Source: Paratractidigestivibacter sp963611755
GTDB taxonomy: Bacteria > Actinomycetota > Coriobacteriia > Coriobacteriales > Atopobiaceae
Assembly (NCBI GenBank): GCA_963611755.1
Contig: CAVDTK010000050.1
Location: forward strand, 1-15,104
DNA length: 15,104 nt
Direction: 5' to 3'
The notes beneath the pieces are model-generated. The model had not been told where the DNA came from, did no database searches, and was given only the letters and a program-made list of their open reading frames with translations. Shown one piece after another: positions 13,066 through 15,104 of the stretch. The stretch's first letter is position 1; each line of letters starts with the position of its first letter. The position numbers were made by a program, and so were the translations under genes.

Positions 13066-15104
13066 ATGGCAGCAAAAACCCCAGAGAAAGTTAAGAATGT
13101 GGTCCTTGTGGGCCAAGGCGGCGTGGGCAAGACCATGCTGGCCGAGGCTATGCTCCACCTTACGGGTCGCACGACCCGCTTAGGCGGCCACGCCGGCACA
13201 AAGCCCACGCTTGATTACGACGGCGAGGAAGGCGAGCGCGGCTTCTCGATCTCGACCGCCATCGCCCCCGTCGAGTGGGAGGGCACCCGCATCAACGTTC
13301 TGGACGCCCCGTGCTACCCCGACTTCGTGGGCGACGCCTATGCGGCGATGAGCGCCTGCGAGACGGCCTTGTTCGTGGTCGACGCCGCCTCCGGCCCCGG
13401 CACCATCACCACCCGCCTGTGGTTTGCCGCCGAGGAGCAGAGCCTTGCGCGCGCCATCTTCATCAACCGCGTTGACCGCGCTGACGCCGATTACGACGTG
13501 GCCTTCGCCACCCTGCAGGAGCGCTTTGGCACCAAGCTGGCCGCCGTCACCATCCCCATGGGGTCGGGCGAGGCCTTCTCCGGCGTCATCGACGTCGTGC
13601 ACATGACGGCGCGCCACCTCGAGGACGGCAAGCCCGTCGTGGGCGAGATCCCCGCCGAGTTCGTCGCCGCCGCCGAGGACGCCCGCGCCCAGCTCACCGA
13701 GCTGGTGGTCGAGGCCGACGACGAGATCATGATGAAGTACCTGGAAGGCGGCGAGGTCACGCAGGAGGAGCTCGAGGGGCTTCTCGCCAAGGCCATCGCC
13801 ACCCGCGTTTTTGTCCCGGTCTTTGCCGGCAGCTGCGTGCGCGAGGAGGGCGTGATCTCGTTCATGGACGCAGTGGTCGCGTGGTTCCCCACCATGGCCG
13901 ACTTCGGTCGCATCCCCTTGGTCAACGGCGAGCAGTTGGACATCTCGCCGGACGACGACCGTCCCGTGGCCTTTGCCTTCAAGTCGCTTAACGACCCGCA
14001 GAACGGCCGTCTTTCCTTCCTTAAGGTCCTGGCAGGCACCGTTACCGCAGGTAGCGAGCTTACCAACGCCCGTACCCGCAAGGCCGAGCGCCTGGGTCAC
14101 CTGTACCTCATGTGCGGCAAGGAGACCAAGGACGTGGCCTCTGCAGCCGCCGGCGACATCGTGGTCGTGCCTAAGCTCGAGGCACAGACCGGCGACACCC
14201 TGAGCGTCACCGGCAAGGTCGAGGCCGCGGCCTTCCGCTTCCCCAACTCGCTGTACCGCACCGCCATCGAGCCCGACTCCCGCGGCACCGAGGGCAAGCT
14301 CTACGCCTTCCTCGAGAAGGCCGCCGACGCCGATCCCACCCTCAAGGTCTCCCGCGACGAGGACACCGGCCAGACGGTCATCTCCGCCATCGGAGAAGCC
14401 CAGGTCAGCGTGCTTCTCGACCGCCTGGAGGATCGCGTTGGCATCACGGCCCACACCGTGGCCCTCAAGATCCCGTATCGCGAGACGATCCGCCGCGTGG
14501 CCAGCGCCCAGGGCCGCCACAAGAAGCAGACGGGCGGCGCCGGCCAGTACGGCGACTGCTGGCTGCGCGTGGAGCCCAACCCCGGCGCGGGCTACGAGTT
14601 CGTCGACGAGGTCGTGGGCGGCCACATCCCGCGCGGTTTCATCCCCGCCATCGACAAGGGCGTCCAGGAGACCATGAAGGACGGCGTGCTTGCCGGCTTC
14701 CCGATGATCGACGTCAAGGTGGCCGTCTACGAGGGCTCTTATCACCCCGTCGACTCCAACGAGATGGCCTTCAAGACCGCCGCGCGCATCGGCTTCCAGA
14801 AGGCCGTCGACCAGGCCGAGCCCGTGCTTCTCGAGCCCATGGCGCACCTCTCCATCACCGTGCCGGACAGCTACGCCGGCTCCGTGATGGGCGACGTCTC
14901 GGCCAGCCGCGGCCGCGTCGAGGGCATGGAGGCGGGCTCCGGCGCCTCCGCGGGCCAGACCACAGTCGAGGCCACGATCCCGTATGCCGAGGTCACGGAC
15001 TACGCCACCCGCCTGCGCTCGCTCTCGCGCGGCACCGGCGAGTTCGAGCTTGAGATGAGCGGCTACGAGCAGGTCCCGCACGACATCCAGCAGAAGCTCG
15101 CGGC
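13066..15104 (+). CDS. Elongation factor G-like GTPase (EF-G2/FusA2 type), C-terminus cut by window edge
   Basis: The reading frame is open to the window end (679 residues of an expected roughly 690-710). Domains follow EF-G: GTPase domain (8-280), beta-barrel domain II (about 300-370), domain III (about 410-480), domain IV (about 480-590, with H-I-P-R-G-F-I-P-A-I-D-K-G) and domain V (from about 590, with G-D-V-S-A-S-R-G-R). The P-loop G16-x4-G-K22-T23 is intact. Switch II reads D80-A-P-C83-Y84-P-D-F instead of D-T-P-G-H-x-D-F, so the catalytic His is Tyr and the Gly is Cys. Switch I has E-R-G-F-S-I rather than R-G-I-T-I, and the base-recognition motif is N134-R-V-D137 rather than N-K-x-D. 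These changes mark the paralogous EF-G-like group, not the housekeeping translocase. A role on the ribosome is assumed from the fold. The start is set by AGGAGG 4 nt upstream. Confidence 0.85.
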   Translation, partial: MAAKTPEKVKNVVLVGQGGVGKTMLAEAMLHLTGRTTRLGGHAGTKPTLDYDGEEGERGFSISTAIAPVEWEGTRINVLDAPCYPDFVGDAYAAMSACETALFVVDAASGPGTITTRLWFAAEEQSLARAIFINRVDRADADYDVAFATLQERFGTKLAAVTIPMGSGEAFSGVIDVVHMTARHLEDGKPVVGEIPAEFVAAAEDARAQLTELVVEADDEIMMKYLEGGEVTQEELEGLLAKAIATRVFVPVFAGSCVREEGVISFMDAVVAWFPTMADFGRIPLVNGEQLDISPDDDRPVAFAFKSLNDPQNGRLSFLKVLAGTVTAGSELTNARTRKAERLGHLYLMCGKETKDVASAAAGDIVVVPKLEAQTGDTLSVTGKVEAAAFRFPNSLYRTAIEPDSRGTEGKLYAFLEKAADADPTLKVSRDEDTGQTVISAIGEAQVSVLLDRLEDRVGITAHTVALKIPYRETIRRVASAQGRHKKQTGGAGQYGDCWLRVEPNPGAGYEFVDEVVGGHIPRGFIPAIDKGVQETMKDGVLAGFPMIDVKVAVYEGSYHPVDSNEMAFKTAARIGFQKAVDQAEPVLLEPMAHLSITVPDSYAGSVMGDVSASRGRVEGMEAGSGASAGQTTVEATIPYAEVTDYATRLRSLSRGTGEFELEMSGYEQVPHDIQQKLA

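Noticed and set aside
13180..15081. 633-codon leftward reading frame opposite the EF-G-like gene
   Set aside because: It is the antisense shadow of a clear EF-G-family gene, with His/Gly/Ala/Val-rich composition and no family features.

Overview
The window looks like high-GC chromosomal DNA from an actinobacterium. Protein flavour and codon use suggest a host-associated member of the Coriobacteriia (Collinsella/Olsenella type). That placement is inference, because no rRNA or other marker gene is present. A 323-base run of N (1975-2297) marks an assembly gap, so this is probably a draft or metagenome scaffold. Both edges cut through genes.

Left part (1-5331): a glycan locus built around a divergent promoter. 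A leftward gene cut by the window edge encodes a GT-B glycosyltransferase-like protein with similarity to the MGDG synthase/MurG group. Rightward run a TetR-family regulator (cut by the gap), a GPH-family sugar:cation symporter (N-terminus in the gap) and a cytoplasmic GH36 alpha-galactosidase. Two copies of a TGATAG-N5-CTATCA palindrome, 20 bp apart, sit in the 87-bp divergent gap and are the probable TetR operators. The likely logic is substrate-responsive derepression, import of an intact alpha-galactoside, and intracellular hydrolysis. A long hairpin closes this block against the convergent next gene.

Middle part (5313-8249): two leftward housekeeping-type genes, a YczE/YitT-like membrane protein and an RlmD/RumA-type 23S rRNA m5U methyltransferase. 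A rightward L-2-hydroxyacid dehydrogenase of the lactate/malate dehydrogenase superfamily, closest in feel to L-2-hydroxyisocaproate dehydrogenase, is divergent from the methyltransferase.

Accessory-looking part (8250-11379): a 713-base stretch with no convincing gene but unusually rich in structure. It holds a nested inverted-repeat element (8293-8428), a six-copy array of a 12-bp motif in both orientations (8452-8640), and a string of hairpins leading to the ribosome binding site of the next gene. That gene encodes a 707-aa secreted, repeat-containing, cysteine-rich protein of unknown function, and is followed by a strong terminator. Next comes a leader with two 60-bp-spaced direct repeats and a possible H-type pseudoknot just before the ribosome binding site of a radical SAM protein.

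Right part (11380-15104): the radical SAM/SPASM-like protein, a strong intrinsic terminator, and an EF-G-like translational GTPase (EF-G2/FusA2 type) with altered G-motifs, cut by the right edge. The best candidates for something undescribed are the repeat-rich intergenic region, the secreted repeat protein behind it, and the structured leader of the radical SAM gene.
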